Positions 43,128 through 51,904 of a stretch of 64,000 bases of DNA are shown here, piece after piece; positions within the stretch are counted from its first letter, which is position 1; each line of letters starts with the position of its first letter. Source of the stretch: Gordonia sp. OPL2 (GTDB lineage Bacteria; Actinomycetota; Actinomycetes; Mycobacteriales; Mycobacteriaceae); NCBI RefSeq assembly GCF_003797825.1, contig NZ_RKME01000004.1, positions 124,001 through 188,000 of the forward strand, written 5' to 3'. The notes below the pieces were generated by a model. It saw only the letters and a list, made by a program, of their open reading frames with translations, did no database searches and was not told the DNA's origin. The position numbers were made by a program, and so were the translations under genes.

Positions 43128-44093
43128 TCATCCGATCGTCAGCAGCACCTTGCCGATGGCGTCACCGCTGTCGAGGCGGGCGTGAGCGGCCTCCGCGTCG
43201 GCGAGTGGGAACGTCGAATCGACGATGGGCGCCACCCGTCCGGTGTCGATCAGCGGCCACGTGATCCGGCGGGTCGCCTCGACGACCTTTTCCTTCGAGC
43301 CGGCGCCCGTCACCGGGCGCGATCGCAAGGTCGTACCGAGAACGGCGGCCCGCTTCGTCATCAGCGCACCGATCGACAGCTCGGCCTTCACACCGCCCTG
43401 CATGCCGATGATCACGAGCCGTCCGCCGGTGTTGAGCGCCTTGACGTTCCGCTCGAGGTACTTCGCGCCCATGATGTCGAGGATGACGTCGGCGCCCCCG
43501 CTGCCGCGGATCACGTCGACGAAATCGTCGGCGGTGTAGTCGATCACGATGTCGGCGCCGAGATCGCGGCAGAAGTCGCGCTTGGCCTGCGTGCGGGCGG
43601 TGACGGCGACTCGCACATCGAGCGCATGGGCCACCTGGATCGCGTGCGTACCGATACCGCTCGACCCGCCATGGATCAGCAGCAGCTCGCCGCCCTGTAG
43701 GTGTGCGGCGTCGAACAGGTTCGACGCGACCGTGCACGCGACCTCGGGCAAGGCGGCGGCGGACACCAGATCGACCGTCGGCGGCTTCGGCAGCACCTGC
43801 ACTGCGGGCACCGCGACCTTCTCGGCGTACCCGCCGCCGGCCAGCAGCGCGCACACCTCGTCGCCGACGGACCAGGCCGTCACACGGTGGCCGACCGCCG
43901 AGATCAGTCCGGACACCTCGAGCCCGAGGATGTCCGACGCGCCGGGCGGGGGAGGATAGTTGCCCTGTCGTTGCAGGAGGTCCGCCCGATTCACCCCGGC
44001 CGCGACGACGTCGATGACGACCTCGCCCGGACCCGGCTCGGGGTCCTCGACGGTGACGACGGACAGCTGGTCGGTTCCGGCTATGGCGCGCAC
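43128..44093 (-). CDS. Quinone oxidoreductase / zinc-free medium-chain dehydrogenase
   Basis: A 321-residue NADPH:quinone oxidoreductase of the Qor/TP53I3 type (Rv3777-like): VVAAGVNRADLLQRQGNYPPPPGASDILGLEVSG near the N-terminus, and the cofactor motif HGGSSGIGTHAIQVA. No zinc-binding cysteines are seen. The frame continues across the tRNA-Ser gene, which cannot be coding; the GTG at 44093 is the real start. Its promoter region faces the tRNA gene. Confidence 0.92.
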   Translation of the reverse strand: MRAIAGTDQLSVVTVEDPEPGPGEVVIDVVAAGVNRADLLQRQGNYPPPPGASDILGLEVSGLISAVGHRVTAWSVGDEVCALLAGGGYAEKVAVPAVQVLPKPPTVDLVSAAALPEVACTVASNLFDAAHLQGGELLLIHGGSSGIGTHAIQVAHALDVRVAVTARTQAKRDFCRDLGADIVIDYTADDFVDVIRGSGGADVILDIMGAKYLERNVKALNTGGRLVIIGMQGGVKAELSIGALMTKRAAVLGTTLRSRPVTGAGSKEKVVEATRRITWPLIDTGRVAPIVDSTFPLADAEAAHARLDSGDAIGKVLLTIG

Positions 44094-44137
44094 CCTGCCG
44101 ATGCTAGTCACAGTTTCTGCAGTAGCCTCATGCGCAG

Positions 44138-44225
44138 GGAAGCGTGGCAGAGCGGCCGAATGCACTCGCCTTGAAAGCGAGCGTGGGTAAAACCACCGGG
44201 GGTTCAAATCCCTCCGCTTCCGCCA
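44138..44225 (+). tRNA. tRNA-Ser (anticodon TGA)
   Basis: The 7-bp acceptor stem is GGAAGCG (44138-44144) with CGCTTCC (44215-44221), G discriminator, and CCA encoded at 44223-44225. The anticodon stem is CTCGC/GCGAG, with TGA at 44172-44174. A long variable arm (GTGGGTAAAACCAC) and GGTTCAAATCC T-loop identify a class II serine tRNA. Confidence 0.97.
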
Positions 44226-44299
44226 ACAGGTCGGCAGCGCTGTCACCGGCGACATGTCCGTCGCCGGTTCGACCACCGACCGCGCCAGACACCTCGATT

Positions 44300-44340
44300 G
44301 TGAAACATCACCCGGGTTTCGTCCGACGGTGATGTTCCAC
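44300..44340. repeat. Inverted repeat between tRNA-Ser and the MFS gene
   Basis: GTGAAACATCACC (44300-44312) and GGTGATGTTCCAC (44328-44340) pair over 13 bp with one mismatch and a 15-base loop. It could end tRNA transcription, though no T run follows, or be an operator for the exporter gene starting 50 bp later. Confidence 0.5.
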
Positions 44341-44389
44341 ATCCGGGGTGGATCTGATCGGTCGTCGGACGCGGGGCTATCGTCACCCG

Positions 44390-45622
44390 GTGACGTCGTC
44401 GAGCCCCTCCCGCGAAGGCCGCGAAGGTCTCGGTCCGCTGCTGCTGTTCGCGCTGGCGATGCTGTCGGCCACCGCTCCCATCGCGACCGACCTCTACCTG
44501 CCGTCCTTCATCGAGGTGAAGGAGTCGCTGCACACCGACGCCACCCAGGTGCAGCTGACCCTGACCGCGTTCCTGGTGGGTGTGGCTGTCGGACAGGTCC
44601 TCTGGGGTCCGGTGTCCGATCGGTACGGTCGGCGCACACCGCTGCTGATCGGGTCGGCGGTCGCCGTGCTCGCCGGCGTCGTCGTGGTCGCATCACCGAA
44701 CATCGAGATCCTCATCGCGTCCCGCTTCGCTCAGGCGGTCGCGGCCGCGGCCGGCATGGTGATCGCCCGCGCGATCATCGCCGACCTCCTCCTCGGTTTC
44801 GCAGGTGCCCGGTCGATGACGCTGATGATGACCATTCAAAGCCTGGCCCCGGTGATCGCGCCGGTCATCGGTGGTGTCCTGGCCGGACACGTGTCGTGGC
44901 GCGGCGTGCTCGCGGTCATCTTGGCTGCGACAGTCATCCAGTTGATCCTGGCGATCACGTCGGTGCCGGAGACGTTGCCGCGCGATGAGCGGGCCTCCCG
45001 ACTCGGCTTCCGCGATCTGCTCGGCCGATTCGGCCGGCCGGCCTTTCTCGCCTACGTGTTCACCCAGGCGTTCGCGTTCGGTGCGCTGATGTCCTACATC
45101 TCGAGTTCGTCGTTCGTCTACCAGCGGGTGCTCGGGACGTCGTCGATGGTGTACGGGCTGTGCTTCGCGGTCAACGCACTCGGCATGACCGCCGCGGGTC
45201 TCGTGGCAGCCCGACTCTCCCGCAGGAGGATTCATCCCGCGCACACGATTCGTGTGGCGTTGCCGGTGCTGCTCGTCGCGTCGGTGTGCGTCCTCGGCGC
45301 GTCGCTGTCGTCGAAGCCGGTGTTGCTGGTGGTGCCGCTCTTCGTGGCCGTGACCTCGGTGGGCTTCGTGATGGGCAACAGTGCCGCGCTCGCGATGGAG
45401 CACACCCGTGACGCCGCGGGTGCCGGCAGTGCCGTGCTCGGCGGCCTGATGTTCCTCGTCGGCGGTCTGGTCTCCCCGCTCGGCGGGCTCGCCGGCGACG
45501 ACACCGCCGTCCCGATGGCGTGCGTCATGGTCGGCTCCGCAGTGCTCGCGTTGGCCTGCTTCGTCCTCGCCCGCCGCTACGCGGCGCGACACCCCGACGG
45601 CGAGGCCGCGTTCACGGCGTGA
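44390..45622 (+). CDS. Bcr/CflA-family MFS drug exporter
   Basis: A 410-residue, 12-helix exporter. Bcr/CflA features are ATDLYLPSF in helix 1, GPVSDRYGRRTPLLIG in the 2-3 loop, and APVIAPVIGGVLAGHVSWRGVL. Such pumps export bicyclomycin, chloramphenicol or similar small molecules. The GTG at 44390 is taken as the start because it directly precedes the first cytosolic stretch. An inverted repeat lies just upstream. Confidence 0.88.
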   Translation: MTSSSPSREGREGLGPLLLFALAMLSATAPIATDLYLPSFIEVKESLHTDATQVQLTLTAFLVGVAVGQVLWGPVSDRYGRRTPLLIGSAVAVLAGVVVVASPNIEILIASRFAQAVAAAAGMVIARAIIADLLLGFAGARSMTLMMTIQSLAPVIAPVIGGVLAGHVSWRGVLAVILAATVIQLILAITSVPETLPRDERASRLGFRDLLGRFGRPAFLAYVFTQAFAFGALMSYISSSSFVYQRVLGTSSMVYGLCFAVNALGMTAAGLVAARLSRRRIHPAHTIRVALPVLLVASVCVLGASLSSKPVLLVVPLFVAVTSVGFVMGNSAALAMEHTRDAAGAGSAVLGGLMFLVGGLVSPLGGLAGDDTAVPMACVMVGSAVLALACFVLARRYAARHPDGEAAFTA

Positions 45623-45662
45623 GGTGGACGACCGCACTCCATCGGAGGGCGATTACCACAGG

Positions 45663-46310
45663 TCACCCCGCCGACAGCGCCTGCCGCCCTGCCGCCGACG
45701 CGAATCCCAACCACGTGTGGCGGTTGCCCGCCCAGCACCAGCCGACCTTGGGTGCGTTCTTGCGGTCGCGACCGTCGCGGCCGGTGCCACCGGAGATCCA
45801 GATCGCCGGGGTCCGGGCATCGAGCTTGCCGTTCGGTTTGGTGAGCCGCGAACCGATGGTCATGAAGCACTTGTTCGATTCGAGGCGGTCGGGCTGCTGC
45901 AGCAGCCACGCGATGCCCTCGCCGACGGTCAGAGGCGTCCGTCCGGCGCCGGTGATGGCCGGGAGCGCCTCGTCGGGACTCCAGTTCAGCATCTCGTCGC
46001 CGCGATCCACGCCATCGATCGTGTAGAACGGACCGGCCGGGACGTCGATGCCCGCGATGGGTGCGAAGTCGTCGAGGTCGGTCATGTCGACGACGACGAA
46101 CCCGGGCTTGCCGGCACGAGAGAGCAACGGAGCCAACGCCGACGGGGCGATCAGCTCCGGTCCCGGCACCAGGAGTGTGCCGTCGGGTGCGTCGACGGCT
46201 GCGGCGAGGAGATCGGCGTCGGAGATGCCGGCGATCCGGCCGACGCCGAGGTCGATCAGCCGTCGGGCCTGGGTCGGAAGGTCGGGAAAAGTGACGATCG
46301 GCGCGCTCAT
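45663..46310 (-). CDS. DUF5701 family protein
   Basis: A 215-residue cytosolic protein matching DUF5701: PLTVGEGIAWLLQQPDRLESNKCFMTIGSRL, then PAIWISGGTG, and KVGWCWAGNRHTWLGFASAAGR at the C-terminus. The family function is unknown. The ATG at 46310 is used. It is 38 bp downstream of an Ag85-like esterase gene on the same strand. The longer frame through that gene is an artefact. Confidence 0.88.
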   Translation of the reverse strand: MSAPIVTFPDLPTQARRLIDLGVGRIAGISDADLLAAAVDAPDGTLLVPGPELIAPSALAPLLSRAGKPGFVVVDMTDLDDFAPIAGIDVPAGPFYTIDGVDRGDEMLNWSPDEALPAITGAGRTPLTVGEGIAWLLQQPDRLESNKCFMTIGSRLTKPNGKLDARTPAIWISGGTGRDGRDRKNAPKVGWCWAGNRHTWLGFASAAGRQALSAG

Positions 46311-46348
46311 CACATGGATTGTACCGATGATCTGAAAAAGGTTGCTGC

Positions 46349-47479
46349 TCAGCGCAATCCGAGCGAGCGCATGAGCACTGGCCACGCGATGGCGAGTTCG
46401 TCCTTCCAATAGCCCCACTTGTGGGTGCCGGTCGTGTGCAGATTGGCGGTGTACGGGATGCCGAGTGAGGAGAGTCGCGCGGTCATCTGTCGTGTGCAGA
46501 ACGACGATCCCAGTTCGCCGATGATGCCGCGGAACGTCTCGTCGACCGGGTCGCCGAGCAGGTTGTTGTATTTGCCCGGCAGGCCGTTGCCCGTCGACAG
46601 ATAGATCGTCCTGCCGCGCAGCTTCTCCGCCAACAGATAAGGGTCGTGGTCGGCCCACGCCGGATCGCCGACCGGTCCCCACATGTTGGCGGCATCGCCA
46701 CCACCGCGGCTCACGTCCCAACTCGTCAGCAGCTGATTCTGCAGACTGGAGATGTTGGCGCAGTTGCTGAATCCCGCGACGCCGCGGTAGAGCGATGGAT
46801 GCCGCGCGGCGAGCGTGAGTGCGGCGACCCCGCCCATCGAGGCGCCGGCGATCGCGTTGCGGCCGTTGCCGCCGAACTCGCCGTCGATGAGGGGCGGGAG
46901 TTCGCGGGTCAGGAACGTCTCGTACATGTATTTCTTGCCGACGCCCGGATCGACCGCCCGCCAGTCCGTGTAGTAGCTGTGCGGATCGCCCACCGGGGTG
47001 ACGACGGTGAGCTCGTCGCCGGCGGCCAGCGTCGCGAGATCGGTCATCGCGTACCAGCCGGACTCCTCGGTGTGCGCTTCCGCGCCGTCGAGCATGTAGA
47101 GCGTCGGGCGCGACCCCGTGGCCGACGACGAGGGCCGTTGGACGTCGACGGTGACCGGACGTGCCATCGCCGGCGACCACACCTTGAGCCGCTCGCGACC
47201 GCCGAACGGTGTCGACGACATGACGTAGGCCCGGGATCGGTCCGAGCCGTTCGACGTGCCACGGGCCGACCGCGGATCGCCGGTCGTGTCCGGATCAGCG
47301 GTCTGCGGGGAATCCGTGGTCGGCGACACGGGGTTCGGTGGGGCGGGGTCAGGCGACACAGTGGTCGGCGGGCCGGCGTCGGGAGCGGCCTGCACGGAGG
47401 GCGCGGCCGGCGTGCACATCAGCAACGTGACCACCGCCAGCGTGGTCATCGAGCCCGCCACGCGTTTCCGTCCCGCCAC
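46349..47479 (-). CDS. Secreted esterase of the antigen 85 (mycolyltransferase-like) family
   Basis: A 376-residue alpha/beta hydrolase. The signal peptide is followed by a proline- and threonine-rich linker (about 35-85) before the catalytic domain. GASMGG carries the nucleophile serine; LYMLDGAEAHTEESGWY and GTHKWGYWKDEL, with the likely catalytic histidine, match the Ag85/FbpA fold. Ag85 proteins transfer mycolic acids to trehalose and arabinogalactan outside the cell. GGGAGG upstream selects the GTG at 47479. Mycolyltransferase activity is inferred from family only. Confidence 0.88.
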   Translation of the reverse strand: MAGRKRVAGSMTTLAVVTLLMCTPAAPSVQAAPDAGPPTTVSPDPAPPNPVSPTTDSPQTADPDTTGDPRSARGTSNGSDRSRAYVMSSTPFGGRERLKVWSPAMARPVTVDVQRPSSSATGSRPTLYMLDGAEAHTEESGWYAMTDLATLAAGDELTVVTPVGDPHSYYTDWRAVDPGVGKKYMYETFLTRELPPLIDGEFGGNGRNAIAGASMGGVAALTLAARHPSLYRGVAGFSNCANISSLQNQLLTSWDVSRGGGDAANMWGPVGDPAWADHDPYLLAEKLRGRTIYLSTGNGLPGKYNNLLGDPVDETFRGIIGELGSSFCTRQMTARLSSLGIPYTANLHTTGTHKWGYWKDELAIAWPVLMRSLGLR

Positions 47480-47594
47480 CGCAGTTACCTCCCGAATCAC
47501 ACACGACACTTGCGCCACATCCGTAACATCTCGAGTATGCCGGAGATGTCCGATGCGGCGCCCGTGCCGAGACCGATCCGGGACGCGGTGGTGA

Positions 47595-48410
47595 TCAGCC
47601 CGCGACGGTGGCTGTCACCAGCAGGTACTCCCAGTGCATCTGCCCGTCCGTCAGATATCGGTCGGCCAGGGCGGCCATCGCGGCGTCGAGTTCGTCGACC
47701 CTGTCCGCGTCGTCGGCGATTGTCCGGAAAGTGGTGATCGTCGGCCCGTAGGTGGCCTTGAAGAAGTCGCGGAAGGCGGCGCCGTCGTCGAATCGGCTGA
47801 CCGGCAGGCTCTCCGTGGTGGCCGTGATGTCACGGACGCGGTCGCCGAACAGGGTCCGCACGTGGTCGTCGTCGCCCCAGAGGACTCCGGGCTGCGCGTC
47901 GGGAGGAGGAGGCGGCGCGTACGGCTTCATGACGGCGAACAGTTCTCCGATGAATCCGGTCGGTGTCCAGTTGATCAGCCCGATACGCCCGCCCGGCCGG
48001 CATACGCGGACGAGTTCGTCGGCGCAGCTCTGGTGATGTGGCGCGAACATCACGCCCACGCAGGAGGTTGCGACGTCGAAGGCGTCCGGGTCGAACGGAA
48101 GATCCTCGGCATCGGCGGTGCGCCAGACGATTCCGGAGTCCGGGGCGCGCCTCTCGCCCACCTCGAGGAGTTCCGGGGTGAGGTCGGTGGCGACGACATG
48201 TGCGCCGGCGGCTGCTGCGGGGATCGCCACGTTCCCGGCGCCGGCCGCGACGTCGACGACGCGGTCGCCGGAGGTGATGCCGACGGCCTCGACGAGGCGT
48301 GGCCCGAGGGGGGCGATGACGTCGGCGACGGCGGGATAGTCGCCCGACGCCCACAGGGCGCGATGCTTGGACTTGAGTGCGGCGTCGGTGGAGATGTCGT
48401 CGATCGACAT
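47595..48410 (-). CDS. Class I SAM-dependent methyltransferase
   Basis: A 271-residue methyltransferase of the UbiE/Methyltransf_11 type. The SAM motif I is VVDVAAGAGNVAIPAA, followed by VVATDLTPELL, the TADAEDLPFDPDAFDVATSCVGVMFAPHH block and RVCRPGGRIGLINWTP. Substrate not known. It is divergent from an HxlR-type regulator with an inverted repeat between them, so it is likely that regulator's target. Confidence 0.9.
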   Translation of the reverse strand: MSIDDISTDAALKSKHRALWASGDYPAVADVIAPLGPRLVEAVGITSGDRVVDVAAGAGNVAIPAAAAGAHVVATDLTPELLEVGERRAPDSGIVWRTADAEDLPFDPDAFDVATSCVGVMFAPHHQSCADELVRVCRPGGRIGLINWTPTGFIGELFAVMKPYAPPPPPDAQPGVLWGDDDHVRTLFGDRVRDITATTESLPVSRFDDGAAFRDFFKATYGPTITTFRTIADDADRVDELDAAMAALADRYLTDGQMHWEYLLVTATVAG

Positions 48411-48515
48411 GGTGGTGCTCCTTCATCTCGTCGAATGACGTCGGGGACATGACGTCGTCGGTTCTGACGCAGGTCAGCATCCCTCCGCGCGATGATGGCC
48501 TGCCAGATCAAGATC

Positions 48516-48533
48516 TGAACCACCCCCGGTTCA
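48516..48533. promoter_or_regulatory. Inverted repeat TGAACC-N6-GGTTCA in a divergent promoter
   Basis: Perfect 6-6-6 dyad, extended by near-symmetric AGATC and CAATCT, between the methyltransferase and the HxlR-SCP2 gene. TGTACTGG occurs twice downstream of it (48539-48546 and 48567-48574). These are candidate operators. Confidence 0.5.
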
Positions 48534-48603
48534 CAATCTGTACTGGTCACGCCGTCGGAAGAGGTGTGTACTGGGATGGGCGTCGACATGAAGTGGGTAC
48601 ACG

Positions 48604-49278
48604 ATGACCTCTTACGGACAGTTCTGCCCGGTGGCGAAGGCGATGGAGCTGCTCGACGAACGCTGGACGATCCTTGTCGTCCGCGAACTCCTCTTGGGCA
48701 GTAGACATTTCAACGAGCTACGACGAGGCGTCCCCAAGATGTCGCCGGCGTTGCTGACCAAGCGGCTACGCGGGCTCGAGCGCGCCGGCGTGATCCGCCG
48801 AACCGAGGTCGGTGGTCGATCGGTGTACACCCTCACCGAGAAGGGGGAGGAGCTCACCGAGGTCGTGACGGCGTTGAGTGCGTGGGGGACCCGGTGGATC
48901 GGTGAGTTGGGCGACGCCGACCTCGATCCGCACCTGCTCATGTGGGACATGCATCGCACCGTCCCCATCGACCGCTGGCCACGACGACGAACCATGGTGG
49001 AGTTCACCTTTCGTGATGTCATCGGCAAGGCGGGCTCGTGGTGGCTCGTGGTCAGCGATGGGCGGGCGGAGGTCTGCGACTTCCACCCGGGCTATGAGGT
49101 CGACGCGACCGTTGTCACCGATCTGCGTACGCTCACCGAACTGTGGCGCGGCGACGTCGATTGGCCGACCTGCCTGAGCGACAACCGGATCACGGTCCTC
49201 GCGCCCTCCGACGTCCGGCGTGAGGTGCCCGGATGGATCGGTCAGAGCAACGCCGCGGCGATTCCGCGGCCCGCCTGA
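48604..49278 (+). CDS. HxlR-type regulator with C-terminal SCP2-like domain
   Basis: A 224-residue protein. The HxlR winged helix fills about 5-100 (FCPVAKAMELLDERWTILVVRELLLGSRHFNELRRGVPKMSPALLTKRLRGLERAGVI in outline), and a second domain (about 112-215) resembles the SCP2 sterol-carrier fold (VEFTFRDVIGKAGSWWLVVSDGRAEVCDFHPGYEVDATVVTDLRTLTELWRGDVDW in outline). The second domain could bind a hydrophobic inducer. It is divergent from the methyltransferase. Confidence 0.88.
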   Translation: MTSYGQFCPVAKAMELLDERWTILVVRELLLGSRHFNELRRGVPKMSPALLTKRLRGLERAGVIRRTEVGGRSVYTLTEKGEELTEVVTALSAWGTRWIGELGDADLDPHLLMWDMHRTVPIDRWPRRRTMVEFTFRDVIGKAGSWWLVVSDGRAEVCDFHPGYEVDATVVTDLRTLTELWRGDVDWPTCLSDNRITVLAPSDVRREVPGWIGQSNAAAIPRPA

Positions 49279-49358
49279 ATCGCGCCTACTTCGCGCACTG
49301 GCTCGACCTGGGCAAGAATGCCGTGCCGAATCGAGCCACCTGTGTTCGTCGATCCATC

Positions 49359-49418
49359 TCGCCGACCGTGCTCCAGAATTCGCCGATCGTGTCCAGAATT
49401 TCACTGATCGTGCCCACC
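49359..49418. repeat. About three 20-21-bp tandem repeat units, left arm
   Basis: Units read TCGCCGACCGTGCTCCAGAAT, then TCGCCGATCGTGTCCAGAAT, then a degenerate third unit with TGATCGTGCCC. They resemble the reverse complement of the units at 49473-49577 (core CGATCGGCGAAATTC). Confidence 0.7.
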
Positions 49419-49472
49419 ACGAGCGCTCGAAGAGGCGGGCCGCGCGGGGAGCCTCGGCTCGGTGGCGACCCA

Positions 49473-49577
49473 GGACCCGATCGACGAAATCTGGGGCCCG
49501 ATCGGCGAAAAACAGGGCACGATCGGCGACGTTCAGGACCCGATCGACGAAAAACAGGGCACAGTCGGCGGATTCGG
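49473..49577. repeat. Five 21-bp tandem repeat units, right arm
   Basis: Head-to-tail units starting at 49473, 49494, 49515, 49536 and 49557, each GG-[A/G]-C-[C/A]-CGATCG-[A/G]-CGAAA-type, the last one partial. The exact 21-bp period equals seven codons. Confidence 0.8.
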
Positions 49578-49599
49578 ATTCGGATTCGGATTCGGATTC
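49570..49599. repeat. Hexanucleotide tract (GGATTC)x5
   Basis: Five perfect GGATTC units, ending four bases before the corA stop codon. Such tracts vary in number by slippage. Confidence 0.9.
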
Positions 49600-49603
49600 G
49601 GGG

Positions 49604-50668
49604 TCAGAGCCAATCCCGTCGTCGGAAACTGACATACAGGCCGGCGACGACCACGACGATCAGGATCGAGCTGGTGACGAACCCGAGGGTGCGCGTGTAC
49701 CCGGGGAACGGAACGTTCTGACCGTAGAAACCGGTGATGGCCGTCGGCACCGCGATGATCGCCGCCCAGGCGGTGAGCTTCTTCATGACGGTGTTGAGGC
49801 GGGCGTCGGCCAGCGAGAGATTGGTCTCGAACACGGTGGTGATCATGTCGCGCAACGATTCCGTCCACTCCGCCGCGCGGATGGCGTGGTCGTAGAGATC
49901 GGAGAAGTGCGGATCGAGTTCGGGTGGCGCGTCGTTGTCGAGGCGACGACGCTGGATGGTGCCGATCACCTCCCGCATCGGCAAGACCACCCTGCGCAGC
50001 ACGACGATGTCCTTGCGGAGGTCGTAGGTCTGGCGCTGCAGCGCACTGCCGGCGACCCTTTCGTCGAACAGCGTCCCCTCGAGATCCTCGATGGAGTCGT
50101 CGAGGCGTTGCACGGCATCGAAATGCCCGTCGACGACGACGTCGAGCAGCCCGTGCAACAGCGCCCCGATCCCGTACTGTTCGCCCCCGATCTCATTCCA
50201 TCGCTCGACGACCTGCTCGATCTCGAACCCGGCCGACAGCCGCACGGTGATGAAGGCGTTCTTCTTGATGAACACCGAGACACGATGCAGGTCAAAGGCT
50301 TTGGCCTGCTGAGCAGGAACCGTGTGCCCGTTCTGGAGGACGGTGTCCGCGCCCGGCTTCTCGGTCGGCACCTCTGCGGCACCGGACCGATCGGAATCCT
50401 TGAGCACGACGGCATAGACCATCAGGAACATGTGGTGGGCGTAGGGGATCGCCTTCACCCGCTCGGCCGACGCCGTGGTGTCCTCCACCGCGAACGGATC
50501 GAGGTCGAGTTCGTCGGCGAGCCGTGTCATGGTCTCGTGGGTGGGGCATTCGAGGTCGGCCCAGACGAGGAGGTCGTCGTCGGCGAGGCAGTCCGAGATC
50601 TTGTCGAGGTCGAAGCCGTCGACCTTCTCTCCGTCACGCCAGATCTGACCGCGGATGCGTTCGGACAT
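49604..50668 (-). CDS. corA: CorA-family divalent-cation transporter
   Basis: A 354-residue protein with the CorA plan: a large cytosolic N-terminal domain, a long stalk helix (about 225-300), and two C-terminal membrane helices (MKKLTAWAAIIAVPTAITGFYG and GFVTSSILIVVVVAGLYV). CorA forms a pentameric magnesium or cobalt channel. The selectivity motif is YGQN here, in GFYGQNVPFPG, where classical CorA has YGMN. The ATG at 50668 is used. Its stop codon lies four bases from a hexamer repeat. Confidence 0.92.
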   Translation of the reverse strand: MSERIRGQIWRDGEKVDGFDLDKISDCLADDDLLVWADLECPTHETMTRLADELDLDPFAVEDTTASAERVKAIPYAHHMFLMVYAVVLKDSDRSGAAEVPTEKPGADTVLQNGHTVPAQQAKAFDLHRVSVFIKKNAFITVRLSAGFEIEQVVERWNEIGGEQYGIGALLHGLLDVVVDGHFDAVQRLDDSIEDLEGTLFDERVAGSALQRQTYDLRKDIVVLRRVVLPMREVIGTIQRRRLDNDAPPELDPHFSDLYDHAIRAAEWTESLRDMITTVFETNLSLADARLNTVMKKLTAWAAIIAVPTAITGFYGQNVPFPGYTRTLGFVTSSILIVVVVAGLYVSFRRRDWL

Positions 50669-50711
50669 GCCCACATCCTGCCACCCGGGGCAACGATGGC
50701 AGGATCGCAGC

Positions 50712-51854
50712 ATGGCTGCCCGGATTCCCGCACTCACCGGAATCCGTACCGTCGCGGCACTCTCGGTGTGCCTGACCCACGCGGCGTTCTGGACCGGCCA
50801 CTACACCGACGACTACATCGGCCGGTTGCTCAGCCGATTCGAGATCGGCGTCGCGATCTTCTTCGTGCTCTCGGGCTATCTCCTCTTCGCGCCGTGGGTG
50901 AACGCCCTCGCCGAGGGACGGTCGTCACCGTCGGTCGGCCGCTACTTCTGGCATCGGGCTCGGCGCATCCTGCCCGCCTACTGGCTGACGGTGATCGCGG
51001 TGTACGCACTGTTCCTCGTCTACGACCCACCGGACGCATCGCCGACGGGAACCGGTCTCGCGGGCTTTCTGCGGAACATGACGCTGACGCAGGTGTACGG
51101 CTTCGGGCACCTGCACTCGGGGCTCACCCAGATGTGGAGTCTGGCCGCCGAGGTCGTCTTCTACCTGATGCTGCCGGTGATCGCCTGGGTCCTCGTGGTG
51201 CCGGTCTGCCGACGACGCTGGCGCCCCGACCTGCTCATCGTCGGATTGCTGACGTTGATGCTGGTGTCGCCGATCTGGTCGGTCGCGGTCGCGGGCAGCG
51301 CCGGACTCTCGCCGACCGCGCGTCTCTGGGCACCGGCGTTCCTCGGCTGGTTCGTCGCCGGGATGCTCCTGGCGGTGTGTGCGCACCTCATCCGACGCTG
51401 GAATCCGACGCTCTCGGTCGGCGTCGCCGTGGTCGCGTTCCTCGCCTCCGGCACCGCCATCGCGGGGGAACCGACCATCACGCCGACGACGGCGTCGGCG
51501 ACCATCGTCAAACATCTGCTGTACATCGTCGTCGCCGTCGGGCTGATCGGTCCGCTGACGGTTCGCACCCGAGGCACCCGCGACGACGGTGACGGCCGCG
51601 ACTGGTGGTCTCAGGTGTGCGGCAGCCGACCGATGGTCTGGCTCGGTGAGATCTCCTACGAGTTCTTCCTCGTCCACGTGCTCGTGCTCGAGGTCATGAT
51701 GGACGTCCTCGGTTACGGCGTGTTCTCTGGTTCGATGCCGGTGGCGTTCGTCGCTGCGACCGTCGTCAGCGTGCCGGTCGCCTGGGTGTTGCATCGCTTC
51801 ACGCGCCCGTTGTGGCGGGCTCGCACCCCGGGAGCAGTCGCTACGCGCAGGTAG
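50712..51854 (+). CDS. Acyltransferase family 3 (OafA/YrhL-like) membrane protein
   Basis: A 380-residue membrane acyltransferase with about 10 helices. Family features are ALTGIRTVAALSVCLTHAAFW with the catalytic histidine, FEIGVAIFFVLSGYLLF, RARRILPAYWLTVI, and the C-terminal WLGEISYEFFLVHVLVLE. Such proteins O-acylate cell-surface carbohydrates or lipids. It is divergent from corA with 43 bp between starts. The acceptor is unknown. Confidence 0.92.
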   Translation: MAARIPALTGIRTVAALSVCLTHAAFWTGHYTDDYIGRLLSRFEIGVAIFFVLSGYLLFAPWVNALAEGRSSPSVGRYFWHRARRILPAYWLTVIAVYALFLVYDPPDASPTGTGLAGFLRNMTLTQVYGFGHLHSGLTQMWSLAAEVVFYLMLPVIAWVLVVPVCRRRWRPDLLIVGLLTLMLVSPIWSVAVAGSAGLSPTARLWAPAFLGWFVAGMLLAVCAHLIRRWNPTLSVGVAVVAFLASGTAIAGEPTITPTTASATIVKHLLYIVVAVGLIGPLTVRTRGTRDDGDGRDWWSQVCGSRPMVWLGEISYEFFLVHVLVLEVMMDVLGYGVFSGSMPVAFVAATVVSVPVAWVLHRFTRPLWRARTPGAVATRR

Positions 51855-51904
51855 CATCGGGGTATACGTCTGCCGCGTCCGGTAGGGGAATCGAGGGTCA
51901 TCAC

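Larger units (their letters stand above)
49279..49603. other. Intergenic region holding tandem repeats
   Basis: 325 bp between the HxlR-SCP2 gene and corA, which converge on it. It holds three left-arm repeat units (49359-49418), five right-arm 21-bp units (49473-49577) in the opposite orientation, and a hexamer tract. No gene is supported. Confidence 0.7.

Noticed and set aside
44094..44342. N-terminal extension of the quinone oxidoreductase across tRNA-Ser
   Set aside because: It would translate the antisense of a functional tRNA gene; the family start is at the GTG at 44093.
46311..47180. Extended start of the DUF5701 gene
   Set aside because: The extension is a shadow of the Ag85-like esterase gene in another frame.
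49359..49599. CRISPR array
   Set aside because: Units are contiguous 20-21-bp copies without spacers, and no cas genes are in the window.
49220..51592. 790-codon open frame on the plus strand
   Set aside because: It runs opposite corA and then overlaps the acyltransferase in another frame. The translation is rich in Arg, Asp and Gly with no motif, as expected for GC-rich shadow frames.
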